This document shows positions 45,328-53,500 of a stretch of DNA of 62,104 nt, in pieces (position 1 is the first letter of the stretch; each line of letters begins with the position of its first letter). Source of the DNA: Clostridia bacterium. Lineage in GTDB: Bacteria > Bacillota > Clostridia > Christensenellales > CAG-1252. The translations under genes were made by a program, and so were the position numbers. The stretch spans positions 1-62,104 of the forward strand of contig JAFPXC010000025.1 in the NCBI GenBank assembly GCA_017394805.1. Reading direction: 5' to 3'. The notes under the pieces are model-generated. The model was not told the origin of the DNA. It did not search any database and saw nothing but the letters and a program-made list of their open reading frames with translations.

Positions 45328-45555
45328 TTACTCAACGTCCTCGAAGTCATTGATGTTGATTCGGGTGTAGTGCAAACCGTATTCGAAGTACAAACCGTGT
45401 TCGTCTTCAAAAAGTTCGTATTCGCATACGCTTATCTTGCCTTCTTTCGTGACGGCTACCACGATTGCTTTATCAGTTATTTCCAACAAATCAAAAGTGA
45501 TAAATCTTTCACCGTTCCAAAGTTGAAACTCTTTCATATAGATACGTTCATTCAT
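45328..45555 (-). CDS. Small acidic unknown protein
   Basis: 75 residues starting MNERIYMKEFQLWNGERFIT, predicted beta-rich, acidic end (NDFEDVE). AAAGGAGGAAAC precedes the ATG. Second gene of the accessory operon. Not recognised. Confidence 0.65.
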   Translation of the reverse strand: MNERIYMKEFQLWNGERFITFDLLEITDKAIVVAVTKEGKISVCEYELFEDEHGLYFEYGLHYTRININDFEDVE

Positions 45556-45570
45556 TGTTGTTTCCTCCTT

Positions 45571-45840
45571 TTAGTCCATGAATTTGTAATTGATGTAGTA
45601 GTTGACGTTTACGGTACGCCTGTCGATTTCGTACAACTCCCAAAACGCCCCTTTGTACTCGTTGTCCGTTCCGGGTACTTGATGGCAGTATTTCAAGCAA
45701 TCTTCATAAACCCTGATATACGGTTTACCTGCTTTACTGGTTTGAGCGGTAACGAGATCGGTATCGGTGATATACCCGACACCCGACGTCTTAACGTTCT
45801 CTTTACCGACCTTGATAACTGTGAATACTACTTTTTTCAT
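45571..45840 (-). CDS. Small unknown protein, first gene of the accessory operon
   Basis: 89 residues starting MKKVVFTVIKVGKENVKTSG. AGGAGGTATAG precedes the ATG. The leader upstream is duplicated in inverted orientation at 46,062-46,143, in front of another short ORF that starts MKKVYFYIQNG. No domain recognised. Confidence 0.65.
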   Translation of the reverse strand: MKKVVFTVIKVGKENVKTSGVGYITDTDLVTAQTSKAGKPYIRVYEDCLKYCHQVPGTDNEYKGAFWELYEIDRRTVNVNYYINYKFMD

Positions 45841-46143
45841 TTTCTATACCTCCTGTGGTTTATTCTGCCTTTCGGCAAGAGGGCGAAGTATCACGGTTCG
45901 GTACAAAGAACACAAATAAAAGACTTTGGAAAAGGCAATGGGCGCAACAAAAAAGGTAGCAGCATAGCCACTACCTCTTATTCCTTTATTTGTTGCGAGA
46001 ATGAAAAATATTTTCACGTTACCAAAACCAACCCCCTATCCCCCGAAAATATTTTTCCCGTACCATTGCCTTTTCCGAGAACTGTGATACAATGACCGAC
46101 CGAAAGACAGAGAAACCAAAAGGAGGGAGAAAATGAAAAAAGT
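45830..46143. repeat. Inverted duplication of an operon leader
   Basis: The left arm (45,830-45,941, read on the minus strand) and right arm (46,062-46,143, plus strand) both run CCATTGCCTTTTCC, GAACyGTGATAC, CGAAAGrCAGA, AGGAGG, ATGAAAAAAGT. The left arm has about 27 extra bases after TTTTCC. Each arm therefore carries a candidate promoter (right arm TTGCCT at 46066, TACAAT at 46088), ribosome binding site and start codon, facing outward. Between them are a long hairpin (GCAACAAA...TTTGTTGC, 45,944-45,995) and two AAAATATTTT direct repeats. Confidence 0.6.
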
Positions 46144-46243
46144 GTATTTCTATATACAAAATGGCACAAAACACTATATTAAGTTGTCTTTATTGCCAAA
46201 ACAAACTCATTTTGGGCAAAAAATAATACGAACCTTCGATTAA
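46133..46243 (+). CDS. 36-residue ORF with a strong ribosome binding site next to the island border
   Basis: Starts MKKVYFYIQNGTKHYIKLSL. AAAAGGAGGGAG precedes the ATG. Its first codons and leader mirror those of the divergent gene at 45840. It ends inside the left arm of the tRNA terminator hairpin. It may be a shortened copy of the first operon gene. Confidence 0.4.
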   Translation: MKKVYFYIQNGTKHYIKLSLLPKQTHFGQKIIRTFD

Positions 46244-46259
46244 AAAAGTTCGTATTATT
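46216..46259 (-). terminator. Terminator of tRNA-Arg
   Basis: AATAATACGAAC (46222-46233) and GTTCGTATTATT (46248-46259). On the minus strand the stem is followed by TTTTTTG. It lies seven bases after the CCA end of the tRNA, on the element side of the attachment core. Confidence 0.8.
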
Positions 46260-46265
46260 TTCTTC

Positions 46266-46342
46266 TGGCGTACCTAGAGGGATTCGAACCCCCAACCGTC
46301 CGGTCCGTAGCCGGAAGCTCTATCCAGTTGAGCCATAGGTAC
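46266..46342 (-). tRNA. tRNA-Arg(ACG)
   Basis: Complete cloverleaf: acceptor stem GTACCTA/TAGGTAC, D arm GCTC/GAGC, anticodon arm TCCGG-CTACGGA-CCGGA with anticodon ACG, T arm GGGGG-TTCGAAT-CCCTC, discriminator G and encoded CCA. It reads CGU and, after A34 editing, CGC and CGA. Its 3' end (46267-46286) is duplicated at 11009-11028, so this is the attachment site of the island. It is followed on the chromosome side by argS on the same strand. Confidence 0.97.
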
Positions 46343-46359
46343 GAGTGAATTGTACTATG

Positions 46360-46388
46360 ATTATAGTCCAACCGACGGGCGTTGTCAA
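46360..46388 (-). promoter_or_regulatory. Promoter of tRNA-Arg
   Basis: On the minus strand TTGACA (46383-46388), 17-bp spacer, TATAAT (46360-46365), 18 bp before the tRNA 5' end. Confidence 0.9.
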
Positions 46389-46482
46389 TCAAAAAACGCA
46401 AGTATTTTTATAAACTCGCCACTTCTTTGTTCTATTCGGGTTTCTCTCGCTCGGGCGTTCGTGGTTTCGTCGCCCGTCGCGG

Positions 46483-48165
46483 CTACATCTTGTCGGGCAA
46501 CGAGATACCCAATATGCGCATTCCGTTCTCGACGACCACGGCGGTGGCGCGGGTGAGGGCCAATCGTGCGGCGCGCACGGCGGGGGGCGCGGTGAGGATC
46601 TTGTTGTCGAAGTAGAATTTGTTGTACAGTTTGCAGAGGTCCACCACGTGGCGGGTGATCATAGACGGCTCGCACTTGTCCGCCGCGTCCAGAAGGAGCG
46701 AGGGATAGCGGTCGAGGTAGCGCACGATATCCTTGCTGACGTCGTCGTCGAGGCTGCCGAAGTCCGCCTCGGCCTCAACGCCCTCGCCCGCTTTGGCCAG
46801 CACGGACAGACACCGCGCGTGCGTATATTGCACGTAGGGGCTGGTCTCTCCGTCGAAATTGAGCAATTTGTCGTACTTGAACTCGATATCCTTTATGCGG
46901 TTGTTTTGCAACGCGGAGAATATGACCGCGCCCACGCCCACCTGTTCGGCCACGCGGTCGGCGTCCGCCAGGTCGGGGCTTTTCTCCACGATGATCTCCT
47001 TCGCCTTGGCCACGGCCTTGTCGATGACGTCCACAAGCCACACGGCGTTGCCCTTCCTCGTGGACATCGCGCCCTCTTCGAGGCTCACCATACCGAAGGC
47101 CACGTGTTGCATATCCTTGGCCCACGGGTAACCCATCTTCTCCAACACGGCGAAGACCTGTTTGAAGTGGAGATTTTGCTGATACGCCACCACGTACAGG
47201 CACTTGGCGAAGTCGTACGTCTTGTGACGATACTCTGCGGCGGCCAAATCGCGCGTGGCGTACAAGGTAGCGCCGTCCGACTTGACGATGATGCAGGGCG
47301 CCATGCCCTCCAACTCGACTATCTTTGCGCCCTGGCTCTCCACCAACAGCCCCTTTGCCGCCAACTCGTCGATAACGGGCTGCATTTTGTCGTTGTAGAA
47401 ACTCTCGCCCGCCAAACTGTCGAAATGCACGCCCAAGCGCGCGTACACGGGCATATCGTCCGCCAAGGTGATCTCTTTGAACCATTGCCACAGGTCGTAG
47501 GCCTCTTGGTCGCCCGACTCCAACTTTTTGAACCACAGGCGCGCCTCGTCTTCCAACTCCGGCCGTTCCTCGGCTTCGCGGTGGAAGCGGACGTATATCT
47601 CCACCAACTTGCGCACGCCGCCTTTTTCTATTTCCTCGCGGTTGGACCACAACTTATAGGCCACGATGAGTTTGCCGAACTGCGTGCCCCAATCGCCCAA
47701 GTGATTGATGCCCACCGAGCGGTACCCGATCTCGTCGAACAAGCGGCACAGCGCCGCGCCCAGCACGGTGGTGGACAAGTGCCCGATATGGAAAGGTTTG
47801 GCGATATTGATGCTGCTGTAATCGATGCAGACGTGGCGGCCTGCGCCCACCGTGGACTTGCCGTAGTCGGCGCCCTCTTGCACCACTTTGCCCACCACGT
47901 CCCGCGCAAATGCGGACGGCGCGTACTTAAAATTGAGGTAGCCCGCCACCGCCGTGACGCTCTCTACGAAGTCGGGCTTGCGGATAGCGGCGGCCATTTC
48001 CTCGGCGATGGCCACGGGGCTTTTGCGCATGGTCTTGGCCAAGCGGAAGCAGGGCAGACAGACGTCGCCCAAGGATACGTCTTTGGGGGGCGTCAGCAGT
48101 TCGTATGCCTCGTCTTGGGGCAGATAGGGCGTGAGGAGGTCGGCGATTTGACGTTTGTAATCCAT
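46483..48165 (-). CDS. argS: Arginyl-tRNA synthetase
   Basis: Class I synthetase charging tRNA-Arg, 560 residues. The N-terminal additional domain is followed by the HIGH motif in KPFHIGHLSTT, then NHLGDWGTQFGKLI typical of ArgRS, and MSTRKGN at the KMSKS position. The C-terminal DALR anticodon-binding domain ends the protein. AGGAGGG precedes the ATG. It lies nine bases after ychF on the same strand and ends 140 bp from the promoter of tRNA-Arg, its own substrate. No T-box or attenuator is seen between the two genes. Confidence 0.96.
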   Translation of the reverse strand: MDYKRQIADLLTPYLPQDEAYELLTPPKDVSLGDVCLPCFRLAKTMRKSPVAIAEEMAAAIRKPDFVESVTAVAGYLNFKYAPSAFARDVVGKVVQEGADYGKSTVGAGRHVCIDYSSINIAKPFHIGHLSTTVLGAALCRLFDEIGYRSVGINHLGDWGTQFGKLIVAYKLWSNREEIEKGGVRKLVEIYVRFHREAEERPELEDEARLWFKKLESGDQEAYDLWQWFKEITLADDMPVYARLGVHFDSLAGESFYNDKMQPVIDELAAKGLLVESQGAKIVELEGMAPCIIVKSDGATLYATRDLAAAEYRHKTYDFAKCLYVVAYQQNLHFKQVFAVLEKMGYPWAKDMQHVAFGMVSLEEGAMSTRKGNAVWLVDVIDKAVAKAKEIIVEKSPDLADADRVAEQVGVGAVIFSALQNNRIKDIEFKYDKLLNFDGETSPYVQYTHARCLSVLAKAGEGVEAEADFGSLDDDVSKDIVRYLDRYPSLLLDAADKCEPSMITRHVVDLCKLYNKFYFDNKILTAPPAVRAARLALTRATAVVVENGMRILGISLPDKM

Positions 48166-48174
48166 AGCCCCCTC

Positions 48175-49266
48175 CTACACGTTGAAACGGAACAGCACGA
48201 CGTCGCCGTCCTGCATGACGTATTCCTTGCCCTCGCTGCGCACGAGGCCCTTTTCTTTGGCGGCGTTCAGGCTGCCGCACGCCAAGAGGTCTTGGTAGTT
48301 GACGATCTCGGCGCGAATAAATCCTTTCTCGAAGTCGGTGTGTATCTTGCCCGCGGCTTGGGGCGCTTTGGTGCCTTTGGTGATGGTCCAGGCGCGCGTT
48401 TCCTTTTCGCCCGCGGTCAGGTAGCTGATAAGTCCCAGCGTGCGATAGCCCACGGTGATCAACATAGACAAGCCGCTCTCGGCGATGCCGTACTCCTCGG
48501 CAAACACGGCGCGCTCGTCCTCGTCCAGAGCCGCCAACTCCGCCTCCACCTTGGCCGACAGCACGATGACTTCGGCGTTCTCCTTGGCGGCGATGGCGCG
48601 GACGGCACGGACGTACTTGTTGTCGGGCTTACCGATATCGTTCTCGCCGATATTGGCGACGTAAATGACGGGTTTGGCGGTCAGCAAGAACATATCGTAG
48701 AGGTAGGCTTGCTCCTCTTTGTCCAATCCTTGCTCCCTGACGGGGCGCCCCGCCTCCAAAGCGGCCTTCACGCGTTCCAGACACTCCAACTCGGGCAAGA
48801 GTTTCTTGTCCCCGCTCTTGGCTTGATTTTTGACGCGGGCGATGCGCTTGTCCACCGTCTCGATATCGGCAAATATCAACTCGTAATCTATGGTTTCTAT
48901 ATCGTTTTGGGGATTGACCGCGCCCGAAACGTGCGTGATATTGCCGTCGTCGAAACAGCGCACCACGTGCACGATGGCGTCCACCTCGCGGATGTGCGAC
49001 AAGAACTTGTTGCCGAGTCCCTCGCCCTTGCTGGCGCCCTTGACGAGGCCGGCGATATCCACGAATTCGAGTACGGCGGGCGTCACCTTGCGGCTCGTGT
49101 ACAACGCGGCCAATTTGTCGAGGCGCTCGTCGGGCACGGCCACCACGCCCACGTTGGGCTCGATGGTGCAGAACGGGTAGTTGGCGCATTCGGCCCCCGC
49201 TTGCGTAATGGCGTTGAACAAAGTTGATTTGCCTACGTTGGGCAATCCTACCACACCTAATTTCAT
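48175..49266 (-). CDS. ychF: Redox-regulated ATPase YchF (OLA1 family)
   Basis: 363-residue Obg-like P-loop protein. GVVGLPNVGKSTLFN is the Walker A motif. The FVDIAGLVKGASKGEGLGNKFL stretch is switch II, and ANIGEND takes the place of NKxD, in agreement with the family's ATP rather than GTP preference. A TGS domain closes the C-terminus (IHTDFEKGFIRAEIV, DGDVVLFRFNV). AAGGAGTGA seven bases before the ATG at 49266 excludes the longer frame to 49305. It is co-transcribed with argS. Role at the ribosome or in stress response is known only in outline. Confidence 0.96.
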   Translation of the reverse strand: MKLGVVGLPNVGKSTLFNAITQAGAECANYPFCTIEPNVGVVAVPDERLDKLAALYTSRKVTPAVLEFVDIAGLVKGASKGEGLGNKFLSHIREVDAIVHVVRCFDDGNITHVSGAVNPQNDIETIDYELIFADIETVDKRIARVKNQAKSGDKKLLPELECLERVKAALEAGRPVREQGLDKEEQAYLYDMFLLTAKPVIYVANIGENDIGKPDNKYVRAVRAIAAKENAEVIVLSAKVEAELAALDEDERAVFAEEYGIAESGLSMLITVGYRTLGLISYLTAGEKETRAWTITKGTKAPQAAGKIHTDFEKGFIRAEIVNYQDLLACGSLNAAKEKGLVRSEGKEYVMQDGDVVLFRFNV

Positions 49267-49328
49267 ACGGTCACTCCTTGATGGTTTGGCGCACACGGCG
49301 CGCATACCTTGGTATTATAGCGAATAAT

Positions 49329-49357
49329 ATTATACAACAAGGCGAGCGGTTTTTCAA
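49329..49357 (-). promoter_or_regulatory. Promoter of ychF-argS
   Basis: On the minus strand TTGAAA (49352-49357), 17-bp spacer, TATAAT (49329-49334). Confidence 0.8.
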
Positions 49358-49408
49358 CAAAACCGCATAGATTTGTCGCCAAATCGCAAAAAAGAGGGAC
49401 TTGTGGGT

Positions 49409-50149
49409 ATGTGGATGGATATTTTGAAGGGTATTTTGTTGGGTTTGGTGCAGGGGCTCACCGAGTTTCTGCCCGTGTCAAGTAGTGGACACCTCTTGCT
49501 GTTGGAGCGCATGGGCGTCACCGCGCCCAGCCTCTTGCTCAATCTGCTGACGCACGTCGCCACCCTTCTTGCGGTGCTTATTCTCATGCGAAAGGACGTT
49601 ATTCTATGGGTACGTCACCCCCTTTCCCGTCGCGCGGGGTGGCTCTACCTCACCTGCATCCCCACCGCTCTCATCGCCGCCTCTTTGATGTATTTCGCCA
49701 AGGACGTGCTGACGGGCAAATACCTGTCGTTGGGCTTTTTGGCCACCTCGTGTTTGCTATTTTGGGGCGCGTCCATTCGCCCTCGGCACCGCCCCCTCAC
49801 CCCCGTCAACGCGCTTTTGACGGGCGTGGTGCACGGCGTGGCGGCCTTGCCGGGGCTATCGCGTTCGGGCGCGACGGTCAGCGCGATGCGCCTTATGGGC
49901 ATAGACGGCGACGAGGCCGTGCGTCTCTCCTTCCTTATGTCCATACCCGTCATCATAGGTGGCGCCGTCGTGGAGTGTATCGGAGCGGATTGGGGCGCGG
50001 TTAACGTGCCCTTGACGGTGGCGGCCGCCCTGTCCTCTTTCGTCTTCGGCCTCGTGGGGTTGCGCCTTATGCTCAAGGCTTTCCGTCGCGCCATGCCCCT
50101 CTTCGGCTTCTACACGCTCGCGCTGTCCATCGTGGCCTTGTTCGTGTAA
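49409..50149 (+). CDS. uppP: Undecaprenyl-diphosphatase
   Basis: Membrane enzyme that recycles undecaprenyl pyrophosphate for peptidoglycan synthesis and gives bacitracin tolerance. 246 residues with about seven hydrophobic segments. Both BacA motifs are present: QGLTEFLPVSSSGHL near the N-terminus and PGLSRSGATVSAMRLMG in the middle. GAGGG precedes the start. The ATG at 49409 is preferred; GTG 49403 and ATG 49415 are alternatives. It is divergent from ychF. The last 43 codons are repeated as a fragment at 57553-57681. Confidence 0.94.
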   Translation: MWMDILKGILLGLVQGLTEFLPVSSSGHLLLLERMGVTAPSLLLNLLTHVATLLAVLILMRKDVILWVRHPLSRRAGWLYLTCIPTALIAASLMYFAKDVLTGKYLSLGFLATSCLLFWGASIRPRHRPLTPVNALLTGVVHGVAALPGLSRSGATVSAMRLMGIDGDEAVRLSFLMSIPVIIGGAVVECIGADWGAVNVPLTVAAALSSFVFGLVGLRLMLKAFRRAMPLFGFYTLALSIVALFV

Positions 50150-50207
50150 GCAAGGGTATTGTGCTTTCTCCCAAACCCGAACGTAGTGGAATATATACTT
50201 CTCTCTA

Positions 50208-50236
50208 TTGACAGACATATACTTTTGGGGTATAAT
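50208..50236 (+). promoter_or_regulatory. Consensus promoter of structured element copy B
   Basis: TTGACA (50208-50213), 17-bp spacer, TATAAT (50231-50236). Transcription would start at the foot of the structured leader. Confidence 0.92.
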
Positions 50237-50242
50237 GAAAAG

Positions 50243-50371
50243 GCCAAACTTGGCAGGGCTTGCCCTGCCGCCAAACATGAATATATTCCTTATGTGGTAC
50301 AACTCTCTCAATAGCAGTTGTATCTATTATCCTTTCTTTGTACCACAAGGAATGTTTGGAATAAGTTTGGC
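50243..50371 (+). ncRNA. Structured RNA-like leader, copy B
   Basis: Outer stem GCCAAACTT (50243-50251) with AAGTTTGGC (50363-50371) encloses a GGCAGGGC/GCCCTGCC hairpin (50252-50269). It also encloses a long stem: CCAAACAT with ATGTTTGG, then ATTCCTTATGTGGTACAA with TTGTACCACAAGGAAT. The outer stem sequence is shared with copy A at 26014-26147, but the inner stem has a different sequence with the same pairing logic. This is covariation-like evidence for a selected structure. The tiny ORF at 50377 begins six bases after the outer stem. Confidence 0.7.
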
Positions 50372-50376
50372 GACTT

Positions 50377-50448
50377 ATGGGTAATGGAGCAATTACTATA
50401 TTTGCCGTTCCCATAGGGGGCGGCATCTTATTTATATACAAGAAATAA
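50377..50448 (+). CDS. 23-residue hydrophobic peptide encoded after the structured leader
   Basis: Reads MGNGAITIFAVPIGGGILFI and ends YKK: one short transmembrane helix with a basic tail. The nucleotide sequence is conserved with copy A, where a one-base deletion and a stop ruin the frame. The only Shine-Dalgarno-like bases (GGAATAAG, 50358-50365) are partly inside the outer stem, so translation may be repressed by the structure. Size and character resemble type I toxin or leader peptides; which of these applies is not clear. Confidence 0.5.
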   Translation: MGNGAITIFAVPIGGGILFIYKK

Positions 50449-50450
50449 TG

Positions 50451-50482
50451 CCGCCGTATCTACGAAAGATATGGCGGTTTTT
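50451..50482 (+). terminator. Terminator between structured element B and the lipoprotein gene
   Basis: CCGCCGTATCT (50451-50461) and AGATATGGCGG (50467-50477), then TTTTT. Read-through would enter the lipoprotein gene 20 bp further on, so it could act as an attenuator. Confidence 0.85.
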
Positions 50483-50501
50483 CAAATATGGAGGAAATAC
50501 T

Positions 50502-53500
50502 ATGAAGAAGACGTTGATTGTCGCATTTTGCTTACTCATCGCAGTTGCTGTCTCTATCGCACTCGCCTCTTGCGCCCCTACGGGTAGCAATTATACGGGC
50601 ACCTACTACGACTACGAAGACGGCGTCAAAAACGCCAACGATTGGATTAAGTTGGAGAAAGACAGGTGGTCGGACAACGAAGGGATGTCCGGACGGGTGG
50701 AATATGTGGACGGCAAGGTCGTCTGCTATCTTTCTATGTTCGGTGAGGAAGACGTCCTCTTGTGGGGCACCGTGAAAAACGGCGTCTTCACCTACACCAT
50801 CGGCGAACGCAATGCGGCCGGCGACTATGTGTATTACAACGTATACACCGACAACAGCACCGCCTCCGTAAAGGATTCAACGGGGCAAGCCAAATCTTCC
50901 GACGATAACGCCGATACGCCCACGCCTTCCGTAAAGACCTACACGGTGAAGTTCGACAGCAAAGGCGGCACGGACGTCGCGCCCAAGACCGTCAAAGAGG
51001 GCGAGCGGTTGGAAGCCCCCGCGCAACCCACCAAGACGATGTACGTCTTCGCGGGCTGGTACAAAGATTCGGGCACGCGCAACGTATGGGATTTCGACAC
51101 CGACCGCGTGACCAAGGATATGACCCTCTACGCCAAGTGGACGGCCGAAGAAGTGCGCGTCACGTCGGTAGACGGCGCCACCATAGACGGCAACAACATT
51201 TCCGTCGTCATCGAGAAGAACGTCAACGAGATGGATATGTCGGACAAGGTGGTTTTGAACAACGATTCCGCCACATGGAAACTCTACTACGACAAGATGG
51301 GTCGCGATGAAATCCGCACCAAAATAGCCACCAACGACTACGGCAGGTTGGACAGCGGCAGCAACCTCTTCTACATAGTAGTCACTTCGTCGGACGAAAC
51401 GCAATCCAAGACCTATACGTTGGAACTCTACAAGCGCTACGACGTATCGGTGGGCATATACGACGTGTACGGGGATTACGTGGACTCCTACGCGGTCACT
51501 ACGTTGGACACCCTGACCGCCCCCTCCAATCTCTCCATTGCGGGCTACACCGTCAACGGCTGGAAATCGAGTAGCGTCAAAATCGGCGAAACCGTACCCA
51601 AGAACTACGAGGGCGCCATTCGTCTGACGCCCGACGCCACGCCAAATACCTACACCGTCACCTACCAAGCCAACGGAGGTAGCCTGTCCAAGACCAAACA
51701 GACCGTCACCTTCGACAAAGCCGAGCAATTGGCAGTACCCACTCAAGAGGGTTATACCTTTACGGGGTGGACGATGAACGGCGAGGACGTCACCGACGGC
51801 ACCGCCAAGTGCACCTGGAAGATAGCGGGCGACGTCACCCTGACCGCCCGCTACCGCGCCAACCACTACGCCGTCGTCGTGCAGTCGAACGATACCGACG
51901 CGGGCACGGCAAGCATATCGGGCAACGGGTTGGACAACGTCAACGTCTTCTTCAACGTCAACAACGACAAGTGCGCTACCAACGTGCACACCCAGACCGT
52001 CACCACCCAAGAGGGCTTGCGCTACCCCGCCGATCCCACGGCCGAGGGCTATCTCTTCCGAGGGTGGTACAAGGACGGCTCTATCTACAACTTCGCAAGA
52101 GATATATACGGCGATCTCAACCTGACCGCCGAATGGTACCGCCTACCCACAGGCGCCCGGATCGTCACGGCATACACCGCCGCCTCTTTGGCAGAGGAGA
52201 CCTATGCCGAGGTGAGCGGTGCGGCCGTCTCCTACTACTTCGTCGCCAAGACGGGCGGCACCTATACCCTCTCCTATCGCAATACCCAAGAGGGTGCTAC
52301 CTATGGCGCGCGCATTTATGTGAGTGGTGCCAACGGCTACACCAACGTGGTCGCCACTAATACCACACGCAAGACAATCACGTTCACGGCCAATGCGGGT
52401 AGCGTATGCTCTATCAATCTGCAACGCGAGGGTGACTACAATACGGGCGTCTACTTCGCCGTGTACGGCGGCAATATGTTCGCAGCTGGCGGCAAAGTCG
52501 CCGTGTCCGACCTTAACCGCGTGGTGCTGGCGGGCAATACCGTAACGCTCAAAGCCACCGAGAACACGGGCTATACCTTCGAGGGTTGGTACAAGAACGG
52601 CACCAAACTCAGCGCCGACAAAAACTACACCTACCGCTCCCCCGCCGCCGACAGCACCATCACGGCGAGCTACACCTACTACACCGTGTCCACCGACGCC
52701 AATCTCAGCGATGCGGGCACCTATACCCAAAAATCACGCGAGAAAGTCACCGTCGGTAGCACCGTCACCCTCACCGCCTCTACCAACAACGGCTATACTT
52801 GGTTGGGTTGGTATGACGGCAATACCAAGGTCAGCGAGGGCACCGGCCTCAGTTGCACCATCACAATGACCGCCGAGAATAAGACGTATACGGCCAAGTG
52901 GACACCCACGCAGTACACCATCACCTACAATCTGAACAGCGGCACCAACAGTAGCAACAACCCCGCCACCTACACCGTGGAGAGCAACACCATCACGTTG
53001 GCCAACGCCACCCGCGCCTACTACACTTTCGGCGGTTGGTATACCAACTCGTCCCTTACCAACCGAAAGACGCAGATCGCCAAGGGAAGTACGGGCGACC
53101 TTACCCTCTACGCCAAGTGGACGCCCACACGGTACGCCATCACCTACAACCTCAACGGCGGCACCAATAGCAATAGTAACCCCACTGAGTACACGGTGGA
53201 AAGCAACGCCATCACCTTTGCCAACCCCACCCGCACGGGCTACACCTTCGGCGGTTGGTATACCAACTCCGCCTGTACCCAATCCACTACGGGCATTGCC
53301 GCAGGTAGCCACGGCTACGTGACGGTATACGCCAAATGGACCATCATCACCTATACCATCACCTACAATCTGAACGGTGGCACCAATAACAATAGTAACC
53401 TCACCACCTACACCGTGGAGAGCAATACCATCACGCTCGCCCCCGCCACCCGCGACTACTACACCTTCGGCGGTTGGTATACCAGCTCGTCCCTGACCAA

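Noticed and set aside
44998..46095. 365-residue plus-strand frame over the small accessory genes
   Set aside because: Antisense to four genes with good starts; ends within the inverted leader repeat.
46648..49227. 859-residue frame antisense to argS and ychF
   Set aside because: Spans two certain genes on the other strand and has no recognisable domain; codon-bias shadow.
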